A stretch of DNA of 64,000 nucleotides from Blastocladiella emersonii ATCC 22665 (Eukaryota; Blastocladiomycota; Blastocladiomycetes; Blastocladiales; Blastocladiaceae). The translations under genes and the position numbers were made by a program. The DNA lies in contig JANHCV010000010.1 in assembly GCA_025594325.1 (NCBI GenBank), positions 744,001 through 808,000 of the forward strand, read 5' to 3'. Positions 29,922 to 38,280 of the stretch are shown here, one piece after another; positions within the stretch are counted from its first letter, which is position 1, and each line of letters begins with the position of its first letter. The notes below the pieces were generated by a model. It was not told the origin of the DNA. It saw nothing but the letters and a program-made list of their open reading frames with translations, and did no database searches.

Positions 29922-31142
29922 TTACTTGTAGATGTTGATCTCGCCGGTTGGCAGGAACTCGTAGACCACGTCGATGCCAATGAAGGCGTCCACGCGCTGG
30001 TTCGGGGCCACGCTTGAAGTCAGGATCACCTGCATGTCCACGGCCTGGCTCTTGCAAGACTTGTCGCCGCTGACCACGGTGCGACTTGACTCAAGGTCAC
30101 GGCCAACAACAAAGGTACCCTTGGCCAGCGCGTTGAACTTGTCGACTGTGAGGCCAGCGCCAATGACGTGGCCATGGAAGGCATTGGTCAGCTCAACGAA
30201 CGCCTCAGACGCGTAGTCGTCACATCGGATGGGTCGCTGAGGGAAGAGTCGGCCGGCCACGCTGAACTGGTACAATGTAATGGTCTTGGCACGAAGGAAC
30301 GAGTCCTTGGCATTGTTGTTGAGCACGGCATTGTTGCGGAACAACAGCAGGATGTCTTTCTGTGAGGCCGAGCGGTCCGAGATGTTGAGCGTTGAGTTGG
30401 GCACCGAGTAGTTCAGGAAGTGGTGGTTGTAGGTCGTGCCAAAGAGCTTGAGGCCCTGCTTCTTGAAGGCCGCGTCCATGACCGCGATCTGCTGGTCGTT
30501 GAGCTTGATCAGGTCCGAGACGATGCAGACGTCCTTGACTGTGTAGCCCGGGATGACATTGTTCTTGACAATGCAGGCGTCACTGCCAGGTGCGAGGGTG
30601 AACTCGACGCAGATGCCGCCCGTGTACTTCATTGGCAGGTGCTTCTGGTTTGCCAGCAGGGCCGACTTGATGGGCAGCATGTACCGGTGCAGCCTGGACA
30701 AGACGGCGAACTTGTCTGCGCCGGACGCAAAGTAGCCCTGTGCCACGCCGAGACACGAGTCCTTGAGGTACTGGGGGACCATCACGTCGGCCTCGATGCG
30801 CTGACGCAGGTTGTAGTACGGGAGCTCTTCGAGTAGGGCACCAGACGCGCTGTAGATGCGGACACGGTCAATGACGCTGAAGATACCATCGCAGAAAGCG
30901 ACGTTGGCGTCCGTGGTCTTGGCCGAGAACTGCAGGAAAGTACAGTGCGTGACCATCATGTTGTCGCGCGGCGGGAGCAGGACGCTGATGCTGTTGCCAG
31001 GAGCAAACTCGGGGCCGCCCTGAGCTGTGAACTGGACGGTCTGGCGCTCGGCATAGACGGACTCCTTGGGCAGGTTGAACGACATCTCGGGAGGGAGAGT
31101 CTTGGACAGGACCTGCGAGAACTGGGCGTTGGTACTGGACAT
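29922..31142 (-). CDS. Major capsid protein candidate (double jelly roll)
   Basis: ATG at 31142 follows CTAAACTAAACC. The protein is 406 aa, beta-rich and lacks cysteine clusters, signal or membrane segments. The N-terminus (FSQVLSKTLPPEMSFNLPKE) is followed by a strand-rich block (NSISVLLPPRDNMMVTHCTF) and by the motif RVRIYSASGALLEELPYYN, which resembles the first jelly-roll domain of PLV and virophage-like capsid proteins. Size, place beside the packaging ATPase and minor capsid candidate, and fold-like pattern support the call. A structure prediction giving two stacked eight-strand jelly rolls would confirm it. Confidence 0.72.
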   Translation of the reverse strand: MSSTNAQFSQVLSKTLPPEMSFNLPKESVYAERQTVQFTAQGGPEFAPGNSISVLLPPRDNMMVTHCTFLQFSAKTTDANVAFCDGIFSVIDRVRIYSASGALLEELPYYNLRQRIEADVMVPQYLKDSCLGVAQGYFASGADKFAVLSRLHRYMLPIKSALLANQKHLPMKYTGGICVEFTLAPGSDACIVKNNVIPGYTVKDVCIVSDLIKLNDQQIAVMDAAFKKQGLKLFGTTYNHHFLNYSVPNSTLNISDRSASQKDILLLFRNNAVLNNNAKDSFLRAKTITLYQFSVAGRLFPQRPIRCDDYASEAFVELTNAFHGHVIGAGLTVDKFNALAKGTFVVGRDLESSRTVVSGDKSCKSQAVDMQVILTSSVAPNQRVDAFIGIDVVYEFLPTGEINIYK

Positions 31143-31182
31143 GGTTTAGTTTAGGACTCGGCAACAAAAAAAAGTCAAGAGT

Positions 31183-31980
31183 CTACTGCTTCACGATCCA
31201 CTCGCTGAAGCTGTCTACGAGCCGGTACTTGGGCGGGTTCTGGTTGTTGACGCCCAGGAAGCGTTGCTTCGTGTTGCCAGTACGCGTGTCAAAGAGCTGT
31301 TCAATGATGGCCTCAAACTCCTTGAGGTCGAACTGCGACCCAATCTCCTTGTGCAGCGTCTGGACCTCGGTCTTGTCATAGATTGGGTAGACGACGCTGT
31401 AGCTGCAATTGATGCGCAGAGTCTTGGGCAGGGCACACCACTGCTGGACGCCAATGATGCAGCTGATCTTCAAGTGCCGCGAGTTGCACAGAAAGTTGGT
31501 CAGCGTTTGGTGGCTCAGCAGCTTGAGCCCAAGCACGTTGTCAATGATCAGCAGCTGGTCCTGGAGCGCCTTCTTGCCAGACTCTTCGAATGTCTTGGTC
31601 AGGTCCTGGCGCATCTTGAGCAGGGTCGGGATGAACTGCTCGGGGTCCGTGACAATGCACCCTGGCTTGATCTTGAGCCGGTCCGGGTCGCGCTCCTGGG
31701 GGTCCAGCACGTTGCGCTCCTTCTTGGGCGGTCGCAGGATCGGTTGACTGGCAATGTACTCGTACTTGTCGTTGGCGTGGAACGTCGGGTTAAAGACCCA
31801 GATGTTGTCGAACTGGCCCTTGTAAAAGTGCGGGAAGCAGACCATGTTTGCGATCAGCGTCGACTTGCCCTGACCCTTGGCGCCAATGACGTTCATGGTG
31901 AACGGGTGCTTGGGGATCAGCAGCGGCTCGCTGTCATCGTTGCGCGTAAAGCCGTTGTCAATGGCAACAATGTCGTACAT
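31183..31980 (-). CDS. FtsK/HerA-type genome-packaging ATPase
   Basis: 265 aa from ATG at 31980, which directly follows TTTAA. Walker A is GAKGQGKST at residues 33-41. The Walker B-like segment LLIIDNVLG lies near residue 145-153, and a further conserved block (NFLCNSRHLKISCIIGVQQW) matches the sensor region of packaging ATPases. Such enzymes drive DNA into the capsid. It lies immediately upstream of the major capsid gene in transcription order, the usual morphogenesis pairing of PLVs, virophages and Mavericks. Confidence 0.85.
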   Translation of the reverse strand: MYDIVAIDNGFTRNDDSEPLLIPKHPFTMNVIGAKGQGKSTLIANMVCFPHFYKGQFDNIWVFNPTFHANDKYEYIASQPILRPPKKERNVLDPQERDPDRLKIKPGCIVTDPEQFIPTLLKMRQDLTKTFEESGKKALQDQLLIIDNVLGLKLLSHQTLTNFLCNSRHLKISCIIGVQQWCALPKTLRINCSYSVVYPIYDKTEVQTLHKEIGSQFDLKEFEAIIEQLFDTRTGNTKQRFLGVNNQNPPKYRLVDSFSEWIVKQ

Positions 31981-32006
31981 TTAAAGACTGCCAACAAAAA
32001 AGGGCG

Positions 32007-33722
32007 TCAGTCCCAGCTGAGGTCAAGCACAATGCCGCTGCGCCTTGGGGTCTCGCGGACCTGCTTGATGGGCCGCTCAGGGATCTTCTGGTGACGCTGG
32101 ATCTTGGGCGCTGTCAGCCCGCTACCCGCTGCCCGCTTGTCTGTGAACAGCTTCGCGTCGGTCGGCTTCTTGTAGCCCAGTTGCTTGAGGATCTGTTCGA
32201 GGAGCATGTCGGTCTTCTTAGAACTACCGCCGGAATTGTTTTGCGCGGCCAGCTCCCTGATCATGGCCTCGAGGCCGCTTGTGTCGGCAGGCTGGACAAT
32301 GACTTGGGGTGCAGGGATCGTGTCCAGCTTGGACCCAAGGTCTTGGAGCGTCTTGGTCATGGCCTCGTTGCTCTGGGTCTGCCCTTGGATCGCGCCCTGG
32401 ACGCCGCTTGCGAGCTGGTTCATGAGCACCTGCTGGTTGCTGAGCGCAGAGGACATGCCCGTGGCAATCTCAGACACAAGCGCGCGGTTGCCAGCGTCAA
32501 TCTGGCGGACAAAGTCGTTGCGTTTGGCTCGGAGCGTGTCCACGATCCCGGACGCGAGGTTGGCAAATGCGTCCATGGCCAGTCCCTGAGCGGCCGCCGA
32601 CTGCTCGATGAGCGCCTGGTACGCCTGGTACTGCATGACCTGGGACCCGGCAAACTGCGAGGCAATGAGCTCGAGCGCGACCATGACGTTCGGGTCATTG
32701 TTGTACTGGACCAGGATCTGCTGCCGCATGTCCACGTTCTGCTCGTAGTAGTTGTTCTCGTACTGGGTGATGAACTGCCGCATGTCGACGTTCTGCGTGT
32801 TCTGCTGCGTGTAGCTGTTGTACACGAACTGGTTAAACTGTTGAAAGTTCTGGACAACGTCGACCTCCATGTTGTCCGTGGTTGTCAGCGCCCGCTCGGG
32901 GTTGTAGACCTGCAAGTCCTTGGAGCCCTCAATCATGCGTGCCTCGTCCATGGCCGGGTGGACGTGACCCTCGTTGTACACGCCTTGTCGCTGTGCCACG
33001 TCCGGGCCGTAGCTTGGTGGCATGACCACGAGGTCGCGGGTGCCGTCGTCAAGCCTTGGGGGCGGGTCGTTGCCGCCGTCATTGTCATTCTGGATCAGGT
33101 ACTGGCCGGGGATCATGGCGCCGTACTCGTCAATGTCTTGACCAACATAGTCGCCGGCCTCGACCGGGTACTGCTCAGGCATGACTGGCCGGACAGGCAC
33201 GGGGAGCAAGTGGTCCGGTACAGCGTCCTCATCAATGACGTCCAGGGCTCGCAAGATCTCTTCTGCCAGCTCGTCGCGCTCCTCTTCGCTGCTGCCCCTG
33301 TCGCTGTCCGTGGCCAACTCGGGGGCCTCTGGTCTGGGGCTTGCCGCTGGTGGAGCGACTGGGACTCGAGTGACCTTGCCCGTTGCCTGGTGCTCTTCCC
33401 ACGCTTTAAGCGTGTCTTGGACGTGCTCCTGGAGGTCCTTGACCTCGTACCCAGTGACGCCGTCCTGGTGCTTGAGGTAGAACAGCGAGTCGCCTCGTTT
33501 GCGGCCAAAGTCGTTGGCATAGCTCTCGGGCGTCACCTTGTAGTCAAAGGCAAGGATGTAAGGCACCCAGACGTCGAGGAGCTCTTTGGCATTGGGGAAC
33601 GTGTACTCGCGGCCATCAATGGTCGCCTTGATCTTCTGCCCTGCAAGGCGCTCAGCCGTGATGCGGCCGTCGGTTGCCTTGGTCACTCTTGCGAGTAGTT
33701 CTGGTACTGTTCTTTGGCCCAT
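32007..33722 (-). CDS. Large structural-type protein of unknown family (571 aa)
   Basis: ATG at 33722 (MGQRTVPELLARVTKATDGR). The first 110 residues form a compact mixed domain. Residues about 115-260 are acidic, proline-rich and probably disordered. From about 285 there is a Gln/Asn-rich region with a repeated QNVDMRQ motif, then a long helical or coiled segment (about 365-500), and finally a basic C-terminus. No enzyme motif is seen. The place upstream of the ATPase and capsid genes suggests a virion-internal or tail-like component. Nothing is recognised with confidence. Confidence 0.65.
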   Translation of the reverse strand: MGQRTVPELLARVTKATDGRITAERLAGQKIKATIDGREYTFPNAKELLDVWVPYILAFDYKVTPESYANDFGRKRGDSLFYLKHQDGVTGYEVKDLQEHVQDTLKAWEEHQATGKVTRVPVAPPAASPRPEAPELATDSDRGSSEEERDELAEEILRALDVIDEDAVPDHLLPVPVRPVMPEQYPVEAGDYVGQDIDEYGAMIPGQYLIQNDNDGGNDPPPRLDDGTRDLVVMPPSYGPDVAQRQGVYNEGHVHPAMDEARMIEGSKDLQVYNPERALTTTDNMEVDVVQNFQQFNQFVYNSYTQQNTQNVDMRQFITQYENNYYEQNVDMRQQILVQYNNDPNVMVALELIASQFAGSQVMQYQAYQALIEQSAAAQGLAMDAFANLASGIVDTLRAKRNDFVRQIDAGNRALVSEIATGMSSALSNQQVLMNQLASGVQGAIQGQTQSNEAMTKTLQDLGSKLDTIPAPQVIVQPADTSGLEAMIRELAAQNNSGGSSKKTDMLLEQILKQLGYKKPTDAKLFTDKRAAGSGLTAPKIQRHQKIPERPIKQVRETPRRSGIVLDLSWD

Positions 33723-33799
33723 GATGGTTACTGTATGGACCGAAAATAAAACGTCCCCCTGTCGGTACCTTTTTCCCCGTGGCAGGTGCCTTTTGTCCC

Positions 33800-34051
33800 T
33801 CAGACGGTGCTATTTGCCCCCTGGTCCCGGCGCTTGGCGTTGAGTGCCTTGTAGATCCGGATCTTGACCCGCTCTGCCCGCGCTGCCTCGTTGTCGACGT
33901 GCGTGTACCGGTTGGCCTTGTGGTCGCGCTTCCATAGCCACTTGGCCTTGTCCTCGTCGCTCTTGCTGTACCAGCTGCTTGGCACGGGCATGGTCCCGGC
34001 GAGGTGCTCCCGCCACTCGTCCAGGCTCAGGTCATGGTCGCTGGAAATCAT
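33800..34051 (-). CDS. Basic 83-aa element protein
   Basis: ATG at 34051 (MISSDHDLSLDEWREHLAGT). It is Lys/Arg/Trp-rich with no known motif; AKWLWKRDHKANRYTHVDNE is the most distinctive part. A small DNA-binding or condensing protein would fit the charge, which is inference. It is divergent from the fibre gene, with only 20 bp between the two start codons. Confidence 0.5.
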   Translation of the reverse strand: MISSDHDLSLDEWREHLAGTMPVPSSWYSKSDEDKAKWLWKRDHKANRYTHVDNEAARAERVKIRIYKALNAKRRDQGANSTV

Positions 34052-34071
34052 TCTGTTGCTTAAGGTTAAAC
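34052..34071. promoter_or_regulatory. 20-bp divergent promoter between the 83-aa gene and the fibre gene
   Basis: TCTGTTGCTTAAGGTTAAAC separates two opposite ATG codons. It contains the TTAAGGTTAAAC/GTTTAACCTTAA core, which offers a TTTAA/TTAAA start context on each strand. Transcripts must start inside or overlap each other's coding sequence. Confidence 0.6.
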
Positions 34072-36015
34072 ATGGTCAAGAATATCTTTAACGTCTCAAG
34101 TACTGCGTCTCCGACTGTGTCTACCACGGGGGTCCCGGACGTGTCCAAGGCCTACGTTGACGCAGCCATCAGTGCCGTGTACGCCACGGTTGGCACACCT
34201 GTTGCTGGCCCTGGCGTGGCAGTCTCAGGGACCACTGTGTCGGCCAAGGTCGACAACCAGACCCTTGGCGTGGGCGCAGCAGGGCTCTATGTCAAGTCGG
34301 TTGGCACGGCACAGCTGCTCCCGGCCAGCGTCACGGCCGACAAGGTCGCCACGATTACAGCAGGGCAGGTCACTGGCAAGCTCGTCGATGCTCAGCTGGA
34401 CACTGTGTCTGCGTCCAAGGTCGTGGGCGTGCTCAGTGCGTCCAACCTCCCAGCCGTCGGAACCTCGGTCCTGGCAGACGGCTCAGTGACAGATGCCAAG
34501 GTTGCGTCTGTGTCCGGGTCCAAGCTCGTGGCAGGCACAGTCGGGACCTCGGTCCTGGCAGACGGCTCAGTGACTGATGCCAAGGTCGCGTCCATGTCCG
34601 GGTCCAAGCTCGTGGCAGGCACGGTCGGCACAGCGGCTCTTGTTGACCTGGCAGTCACAGATGCCAAGGTCGCGTCCGTGTCTGGGTCCAAGCTCGTTGC
34701 AGGGACTATTGGGACGGGAGCCCTGGCAGACGGTGCCGTATCCAACGCCAAGGTGGCAGCTGGCATCGACGGGTCCAAGCTGGCAGCGGGCACGGTCGGC
34801 TCCCTGGTCCTGGCAGACGCGGCCGTGACCAACGCCAAGCTGGCAACTGGCATCGATGGGGGCAAGCTCAACGTTGGGTCCATTGGAACAGCCCACCTGG
34901 CAGCAGGCGCAGTCACGGACGCCAAGGTTGCGGACGTGTCGGCGGTCAAGCTCACTGGGATCCTCAACCCTGCCCGCATCGCCGACGGGACCCTGACCAA
35001 CGCCAAGCTGGCATCTGGCATTGACTCGGCCAAGCTTGCAGGGACCATTGACCTGGCACGACTCCCCGACGTCTCGGCCAAGGTCACGGCGGTGAGCGCA
35101 GCCTCGGTCGCTGGCACGCTCCCCCAGTCCACCCTTGGGCTTGGCGCTGCCTTTGCCTTTGCAAATACGACGGACAGTTTGACATCAAGCACTGGAGCAG
35201 TCACCATTGCTGGTGGTCTTGGAGTTGGCAAGCAACTGACTGTGCCCAACGTCCTGGTCCGGAATGCCACAAGCGCGAACCTTGTCTTTGACTCGGCTGC
35301 CAATACATTGACGTACGTCGACTTTAAGCAGGCAGGCGTACTGCGAAGCAACCTGGCATGCACAGCGGCAGGTAACATTGAGATTGCGTCTGCGACCACG
35401 GGCGGGGTCTCCCTTGTGGCAGGTGGCGGCAATGTGGTCGTGGGCTCGGCGACGCTTGGCACAGAAAGGTTCCGCGTCAATGGCACTGGTCGCTTCACAG
35501 GGCAGCTCACCCTTGACCTCGCTCCAGTGGCAGGCACCGACGCGGCAAACAAGGCGTACGTTGACTCGCGGTCTGGCACGACCCGGTACGTCGCTCAGGC
35601 CGAGCACCGCTCTACAAACGGAGTGACCACGGGCGGCAAGATCATTGGCGGCACAGCATCGACGGGCCCGGCCACCTTTGCGTTCCAGTCCACGGCGGGC
35701 GCGTTCACGTCTGTGATCAATGGATGCGTCAAACCCCCTGTCAGTGGCTACTACCTCGTCCATGCAAAGGGCTACTACGCAAACGGCGCGCTCCCTGGAG
35801 CCCACACTGTGAACTTTGCGCTGTACAATATGACGGACATGATTGCAGTGTCGCTTGTCACCGGGTGCCGCGCTGAAGGCAACGTCCAGTTCCTTCAGTT
35901 CTCGAGCATTGAGTACCTTGACGCGGCCAAGAGCTACTCTTTCATCTGGATCCCGTCGGTCGCAGTTGCCAACGACTGCCAGGTCATCATTCAAAGCCAC
36001 TGGACCCTGCTCTAA
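34072..36015 (+). CDS. Repetitive fibre / receptor-binding protein (647 aa)
   Basis: ATG at 34072 is favoured over the upstream open frame because GTTAAAC precedes it. Residues about 85-330 are a tandem array of roughly 20-residue units of the form VTDAKVASVSGSKLVAGTVG, predicted as an elongated beta or triple-stranded shaft. A second tail-fibre-like signature, DAANKAYVDSR, lies near residue 500. The C-terminal 130 residues (SGYYLVHAKGYYANG and following) look like a C1q/TNF-type or phage-tip jelly roll. This organisation is that of an attachment fibre. It is the only virion-type gene on the plus strand in this half of the element. Repeats probably expand and contract between isolates. Confidence 0.7.
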   Translation: MVKNIFNVSSTASPTVSTTGVPDVSKAYVDAAISAVYATVGTPVAGPGVAVSGTTVSAKVDNQTLGVGAAGLYVKSVGTAQLLPASVTADKVATITAGQVTGKLVDAQLDTVSASKVVGVLSASNLPAVGTSVLADGSVTDAKVASVSGSKLVAGTVGTSVLADGSVTDAKVASMSGSKLVAGTVGTAALVDLAVTDAKVASVSGSKLVAGTIGTGALADGAVSNAKVAAGIDGSKLAAGTVGSLVLADAAVTNAKLATGIDGGKLNVGSIGTAHLAAGAVTDAKVADVSAVKLTGILNPARIADGTLTNAKLASGIDSAKLAGTIDLARLPDVSAKVTAVSAASVAGTLPQSTLGLGAAFAFANTTDSLTSSTGAVTIAGGLGVGKQLTVPNVLVRNATSANLVFDSAANTLTYVDFKQAGVLRSNLACTAAGNIEIASATTGGVSLVAGGGNVVVGSATLGTERFRVNGTGRFTGQLTLDLAPVAGTDAANKAYVDSRSGTTRYVAQAEHRSTNGVTTGGKIIGGTASTGPATFAFQSTAGAFTSVINGCVKPPVSGYYLVHAKGYYANGALPGAHTVNFALYNMTDMIAVSLVTGCRAEGNVQFLQFSSIEYLDAAKSYSFIWIPSVAVANDCQVIIQSHWTLL

Positions 36016-37124
36016 AGCCCGCGGTCCCACTTTTCTTGGACTCGGACTGGGACGCGCCTGACCCGGGTCGAGGGCTCCCTTGGCGTGACTGGGGTGCGCG
36101 CAACAGGGAGCCTTGGAAGACCTGGACCTACACGCTGCCTTGTTGGCGGGTCCTGGGTCGCTGTGACTGGCTGGACGTCGCTTCGAGGGTAGAAGCCCTT
36201 GAGGCCTTGGACCTTGTAGCTCGGATTGCTCACGCCCGACCCCTTGCGCACGACCTGGACCTGGCTCACAGTTGTCGACCAGACCGGCTTCCCCTTGGCC
36301 TCCATGGCAGTCTTGTACGGCTCGCGGACTCGGACCTGGGTCCCTACCTTCAACAACGCGCTCAGAGGGTCGCCCTCGGGCTTGCCCTTGGCAGCTCGGA
36401 TCTCCTTGAGCTCTTGCTTGGCCGTTTCGCGGGGCATGTCATGGAACGCGTTGGGTGCCTTGCTTGTGGCCCTCGACTTGCTGCTGTTGATCACAGATTC
36501 AATGGTCTCGAGGTGCTTGGGCCAGTCGTTGTTGCCTGGGATGGACAGCCACGGTGTGAGCATCCGGCGGATGGTCCCGTTCATGCGTTCAACAACACCT
36601 TGACCGTATGGCACTCCTGCCTTGCCCTTGATGTGCTTGGCCTCGGTCCCGGCCTCTATGCCAAAGAACTCGGTCCCATTGTCCGTCTGGATCGTGGCAG
36701 GTGCAAGGCTGTGCTTGGCGACCACGCTGGACCATGCTTCCCGCGTCTTGTCCTTGGTCTTGATGGGTTGGAGGTAGACGCAGCGGCTCGCCAGGTCGAC
36801 ACACGTGAGAATGTAACGGAAGCCCTTGTACGTACCGTTTTCGCCCATGTCAATGAGGTTGAGCTGAAAGTTGCGGCCAGGACTTGTTGAGTTGATGCTT
36901 CGAATGTCTCGGCGCTTCTGAGGTGCGCGCTTGTACTGCTGCCACACGGACTGGTTGTTGAGCCACCGCTCGAGCTGGGCGCGGTAGATGTGCTTCCCTG
37001 TGTGCTCTTGGTCGACAATGTCAAAGAGCCAACGGATGCCAACCCCAACATGGCCGCGTTTGTAGTACAAGTCTTTCAGGTACTCGGTCTGTTCAGCAGT
37101 CAAAGGTTCTTCGTGGGCATACAT
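36012..37124 (-). CDS. rve-type (retroviral-like) integrase
   Basis: 370 aa from ATG at 37124. The catalytic core shows D92 (LNLIDMGENG), D148 (TIQTDNGTEFFG) and E179 (GVVERMNGTIRR), with 30 residues between the last two, shorter than the usual 35. The C-terminal region (about 265-315) resembles the SH3-like or chromo-like DNA-binding tail of Maverick integrases (YKVQGLKGFYPRSDV). A clear N-terminal HHCC zinc motif is not seen. The 5-bp target duplication and TG...CA ends match this enzyme class. Its stop overlaps by 4 bp the end of the fibre gene on the other strand. Confidence 0.88.
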   Translation of the reverse strand: MYAHEEPLTAEQTEYLKDLYYKRGHVGVGIRWLFDIVDQEHTGKHIYRAQLERWLNNQSVWQQYKRAPQKRRDIRSINSTSPGRNFQLNLIDMGENGTYKGFRYILTCVDLASRCVYLQPIKTKDKTREAWSSVVAKHSLAPATIQTDNGTEFFGIEAGTEAKHIKGKAGVPYGQGVVERMNGTIRRMLTPWLSIPGNNDWPKHLETIESVINSSKSRATSKAPNAFHDMPRETAKQELKEIRAAKGKPEGDPLSALLKVGTQVRVREPYKTAMEAKGKPVWSTTVSQVQVVRKGSGVSNPSYKVQGLKGFYPRSDVQPVTATQDPPTRQRVGPGLPRLPVARTPVTPREPSTRVRRVPVRVQEKWDRGL

Positions 37125-37152
37125 TGTATTAACAAAGGTGGAGACAAAAGGA

Positions 37153-38280
37153 TTACTGAGGCGTCATGTAGTAGGTCAGCGCAACGGGGACGCTGTGACC
37201 CATCTCGTGCGCGCGTTTGGCAATAGCTTGCTGCGCAGCAAAGTTCTCACTGGTGGAGATACGGCGGATCACTGCCACGCCGCCATCCTCAAAGCCGACC
37301 GTCTTTGCAGCCCAACTAATCGACGTACACCAGGTGCTGCTAACCCTCTTGCGGAGCGTGGTGTCCTTGAGCTCCTCGAGGGTGTAGTTGTTGAAGACAA
37401 AGTCATGACCTTCGGCGAGACGCTGGGCGAGGATACGCTTGAGAGCGGCGGCGACCTTGGGCTCACTAACTGTGTGCGAGAAGTTGTAGCCACAGCCCTC
37501 TGTCTTGACAATGACATCGCCGGCCAGAATCTGGGTCTCTGGGTCGTAGTACGGGTACCCAGTGGTTGGCTTCGTGGTCAGGAACGCAGGGTCGGAGCGC
37601 ACCGCACTCACAACTTGGAGGTACAGACGCAGGAGCCCCGTGCCCGAGCCCTTTGCATCAACAATAGCGGCGCAAATGGCGTCACGGCTTGGGAGCGCAC
37701 CAGACTCGAGTTCCTTGCGCGCGTTGCGGAAGTCGGCAGCGTCCTGCTTCTTGGCCTCTGTGTACTTGGCCCCGAGTTCGGTCCACCCGTTCCAGGTGCA
37801 GTACTTGGCCAGGGCCTTGAGCGTCTCGACCTGCAGACCCTGGACGTTCTTGGACCCCTTGATCGCGCGGTACGTGGCCACGGCCTTGGACACGGCATTG
37901 ACGTTGTGGATATCCATGCCCGACTTGGCAAATGCAAGGAGCACGCAAGTTGTCTTGGTCTTGTCCGTGTCGCTCAGCGTGGCCTGCTCCCCGTTCTTGT
38001 CCACCACAGGCGCGTTGACACATGCCTCGATGGCATCCTCAGTCAGCTCAGCAAACTTGACCTTGGGGGTGTCGACTTCCACGGGAGTGACTTGCTGATC
38101 AGCGCCGTGATCTGGGTCGTGTGACTCGATGGCCTTGAGTCGCGCGTCCAAGTCCTTGAAGCGCTTGTTGATTGACCCAAACACGGGCTGGAGCTTGTCC
38201 ATGACTTGCTGCACCACGTCTGCGGCAACATGCTGAGCGAGGGCAACGGCGACCTGGGAGGCAACAGACTCGAGCGACAT
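37153..38280 (-). CDS. Tyrosine-recombinase-like protein (375 aa)
   Basis: ATG at 38280 follows CAGTAAACC. The first 65 residues form a helical, possibly coiled N-terminus. The C-terminal half shows the order of tyrosine-recombinase catalytic residues: R228 (VVSAVRSDPAFL), K259 (GDVIVKTEGCG), R339/R340 (GVAVIRRISTS), H362 (HEMGHSVPVALTYY) and Y370 or Y371. The usual His of the HxxR box is missing. If correct, the element carries two different recombinases. Alternatives are a degenerate recombinase used for replication-product resolution or a coincidental match. Structure prediction would decide. Confidence 0.5.
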   Translation of the reverse strand: MSLESVASQVAVALAQHVAADVVQQVMDKLQPVFGSINKRFKDLDARLKAIESHDPDHGADQQVTPVEVDTPKVKFAELTEDAIEACVNAPVVDKNGEQATLSDTDKTKTTCVLLAFAKSGMDIHNVNAVSKAVATYRAIKGSKNVQGLQVETLKALAKYCTWNGWTELGAKYTEAKKQDAADFRNARKELESGALPSRDAICAAIVDAKGSGTGLLRLYLQVVSAVRSDPAFLTTKPTTGYPYYDPETQILAGDVIVKTEGCGYNFSHTVSEPKVAAALKRILAQRLAEGHDFVFNNYTLEELKDTTLRKRVSSTWCTSISWAAKTVGFEDGGVAVIRRISTSENFAAQQAIAKRAHEMGHSVPVALTYYMTPQ

